A stretch of DNA of 36,266 nucleotides from Candidatus Chloroheliaceae bacterium (GTDB taxonomy: Bacteria; Chloroflexota; Chloroflexia; Chloroheliales; Chloroheliaceae): positions 1 to 36,266 of the forward strand of contig JACAUC010000026.1 in NCBI GenBank assembly GCA_013390945.1, in the 5' to 3' direction. Under the pieces are notes generated by a model. That model had not been told where the DNA came from, made no database searches, and saw nothing but the letters and a program-made list of their open reading frames with translations. This document shows, in pieces, positions 34,632 through 36,266 of this stretch (position 1 is the stretch's first letter; each line of letters begins with the position of its first letter). The position numbers and the translations under genes were made by a program.

Positions 34632-35042
34632 TTAATCTTGGCGTGTAACCGGAACCTCTTTTTGAGGGTGCCAGTAATTCATAAGGCGTACTAGCAGGCG
34701 CGAATGGAGCGGGCGGGGTAATTTAGCTTCGCCAAAATAGTCCAGTTCGCTCATCTCCTCGCTTAGCGTGATCTGTCCACCTAGCTTACGGCATTTGAAG
34801 ACAAAGCCCACATCGGGTTTTTCAGGCCGGACATAAATCCCCACTAGATACTCTACTTCCACTTCCAGCCCGGTCTCCTCTTGAACCTCACGGGTGAGTG
34901 CCTGATACAAATCCTCACCCATTTCGGTTCTACCACCCGGTAAGACCCATTTCCCATGGTCGCGGTCTTTGCCTAGTAAAATCCGATCAGCCTCATCTGT
35001 GATTATGCCAAAAACTCCAATAGTGTATTTTGCTGTGACCAA
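34632..35042 (-). CDS. Nudix hydrolase (MutT-like)
   Basis: 136 residues. Complete Nudix box GGRTEMGEDLYQALTREVQEETG, preceded by KWVLPG. The substrate cannot be told from sequence. It starts at TTG 35042 with AGGAG about 13 bases before. It lies between the ferredoxin-thioredoxin gene (46-base gap) and hypA, probably one transcript. Confidence 0.88.
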   Translation of the reverse strand: MVTAKYTIGVFGIITDEADRILLGKDRDHGKWVLPGGRTEMGEDLYQALTREVQEETGLEVEVEYLVGIYVRPEKPDVGFVFKCRKLGGQITLSEEMSELDYFGEAKLPRPLHSRLLVRLMNYWHPQKEVPVTRQD

Positions 35043-35088
35043 CGCCTTCTTCTCCTGCCTCTACTCTCTTTCTTAAATAACTAACGGA

Positions 35089-35892
35089 TTAATGCCCACG
35101 TGGGCGACGTGGTGGCTGGGGCGGCAGATTAGAAGGCGCGACTCCCCCCGGTCGGTTAGCAGCAGGTCGGGACGGTGGTGCTGCCGGTGGTGGTGCTGCC
35201 GTGCCTTTGGTGGGTTGTTGGGCCTGCAACTGAGCCACTGCCTCTAGCACACGCTGCACACGGGCTTGCAACTGGGGCTTGGGTAATGCCCCTACAATCA
35301 TATCGGCAATCTGGCCTTGGAAGAAGATGACTAGAGTGGGAATAGATTGAACCCGTAGTTGACCTGCAATATCTGGCTCCTCATCTACGTTTAACTTACC
35401 GATTTTGAGCTTTCCAGCAAAAGTTTTCACAAATTCTTCCAAGATTGGGGTAATTTGCTTGCACGGTTCGCACCACTCTGCCCAGAAGTCTACCAGTACT
35501 GGAAGCTCACTTTGGGCTACCTCGGTCATAAAATTCTCTTGGGTAAACTTGATGGGGTGAAGCTCGGCTTCTGCCGCCGCCGCTACTTTAGCCTCGGCTT
35601 CGGCTTTGAGGCGAGCCGCTACCTGCTTACGTTCTTCGATGGCCTGTTCCACCGTTATTTCTCCAGCCAATTCACGGGCCATAATGTCTAGTTCCACTAA
35701 GCTAGGGGCGTATTTAAGCGCGGCACGGTCACAGAAGTTGAGGCAAGGAGCCGGACAATCGCCACAAACCTCGGCTTTAACGGTCACTAGGTTGGTAGGA
35801 CGATCAACGTAGAGTGCGTTTTTGGGACAAACGTTGGCTGCAAAACAATTGGGTAGACAATTACATCTCTTATGGTTAATTAAAACAGGCAT
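35089..35892 (-). CDS. Ferredoxin-like / thioredoxin fusion protein
   Basis: 267 residues. Residues 1-60 hold eight cysteines in two groups (C10, C12, C16, C22-P; C43, C46, C50, C54), as in a 2[4Fe-4S] ferredoxin but with irregular spacing. A charged Ala/Glu helix links to a thioredoxin domain (about 112-215) with active site WAEWCEPCK and cis-Pro SIPTLVIF. The tail is Pro/Ala-rich and ends RRPRGH. Such a fusion could pass electrons from an iron-sulfur centre to a disulfide, or the Cys domain could bind another metal; both are inference. No signal peptide, so cytoplasmic. The ribosome site is weak. Confidence 0.85.
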   Translation of the reverse strand: MPVLINHKRCNCLPNCFAANVCPKNALYVDRPTNLVTVKAEVCGDCPAPCLNFCDRAALKYAPSLVELDIMARELAGEITVEQAIEERKQVAARLKAEAEAKVAAAAEAELHPIKFTQENFMTEVAQSELPVLVDFWAEWCEPCKQITPILEEFVKTFAGKLKIGKLNVDEEPDIAGQLRVQSIPTLVIFFQGQIADMIVGALPKPQLQARVQRVLEAVAQLQAQQPTKGTAAPPPAAPPSRPAANRPGGVAPSNLPPQPPRRPRGH

Positions 35893-35943
35893 ACTGAATT
35901 TTCCATTCTTTTCTTTAATTTTGTATTATTACTCGATACATCT

Positions 35944-36177
35944 TTAAGTATTTTGGCTAAAGTAAAAAAGTATTGCCACCGCACTGGCGACTATCGCTCC
36001 GGTCAAATAGAGTAAGCCGAGCAGAATTGCCGAAGAGCCTGTCGCCTTACGCCCCTCTCCGAAGGAGACATTTCGTAAAATCAAGGCCATAAACCCTTGG
36101 TAGTAGCCAAAGGCTGCCGTTAAACCTAAGATCAACACTACAAAAACCGTAGCAAGCCCTGAATCTATCATCGCCAA
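35944..36177 (-). CDS. Small membrane protein (77 aa)
   Basis: Two hydrophobic helices (about 8-30 and 49-72) with a short polar loop (NVSFGEGRKATGSS). Not recognised. The start could be either of two close ATGs (MAMIDSG). It lies about 50 bases upstream of the ferredoxin-thioredoxin gene, same strand, and may be co-transcribed. No strong ribosome site was seen. Confidence 0.6.
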   Translation of the reverse strand: MAMIDSGLATVFVVLILGLTAAFGYYQGFMALILRNVSFGEGRKATGSSAILLGLLYLTGAIVASAVAILFYFSQNT

Positions 36178-36222
36178 ACCAATCCGTATCGTACAGCTTT
36201 TGCTGCTTCTTTAAGGCTGTTG

Positions 36223-36265
36223 CAAAGTCGTGATTTGGCAAGACCGGAGGTATGTCAAGATCAAC
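36223..36265. repeat. 43-bp sequence shared with the IS66-like remnant
   Basis: Second copy of 22825-22867 (41/43 identical), running into the window end. It marks the border of a mobile or duplicated segment that probably continues to the right. Confidence 0.8.
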
Positions 36266-36266
36266 T

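Overview
The window looks like a chromosomal segment of a Chloroflexota bacterium. The evidence is indirect: Uma2-type nucleases, a WD40-linked kinase and a Hanks kinase with long low-complexity linkers, a large PAS/GAF hybrid histidine kinase, a class 2 PyrF, GTG/TTG starts and intermediate base composition. No rRNA, tRNA or marker gene confirms this. A cyanobacterium is a weaker alternative.

Left part (1-6.7 kb): a minus-strand signalling cluster reads vWA protein -> PP2C phosphatase -> Uma2 nuclease -> atypical kinase with a Cys/His zinc motif, a membrane segment and C-terminal WD40 repeats cut by the left edge. vWA + PP2C + this kinase type is the TerY-P triad layout. Opposite it, divergently transcribed, is a winged-helix AAA+ ATPase. 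The Uma2 gene appears to have been inserted into the PP2C/kinase junction: the kinase's first 11 bases and part of its upstream sequence are also present just after the PP2C stop, and a palindromic repeat and a WD40 fragment lie inside the inserted block.

Middle part (7-21.8 kb): PEP carboxylase (minus); a membrane Ser/Thr kinase; a pyrimidine operon pyrF-pyrE-Nudix-pyrC, followed after a terminator/attenuator-like hairpin by pyrB; cinA/pncC; rho (minus, with a long upstream region); a 66-codon small gene; and the cobalamin pair cobC-cobU.

Right part (21.8-36.3 kb): decayed IS256-like and IS66-like transposase remnants; two complete topoisomerase I genes about 4 kb apart on the minus strand, flanking a small membrane protein and a 1004-residue hybrid histidine kinase; a second Uma2 gene; and a minus-strand operon of ferredoxin-thioredoxin fusion, Nudix hydrolase, hypA, hypB and a two-helix membrane protein.

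A family of about 100-116 bp elements bounded by the inverted repeat GTATCATCTCAAT/ATTGAGATGATAC recurs at 2.8, 4.6, 6.8 and 18.1 kb, with a decayed copy at 25.4 kb. Three share an interior of two small palindromes; the 18.1 kb copy keeps the ends but has an unrelated interior. They lie between genes of every relative orientation, so they are not simply terminators.
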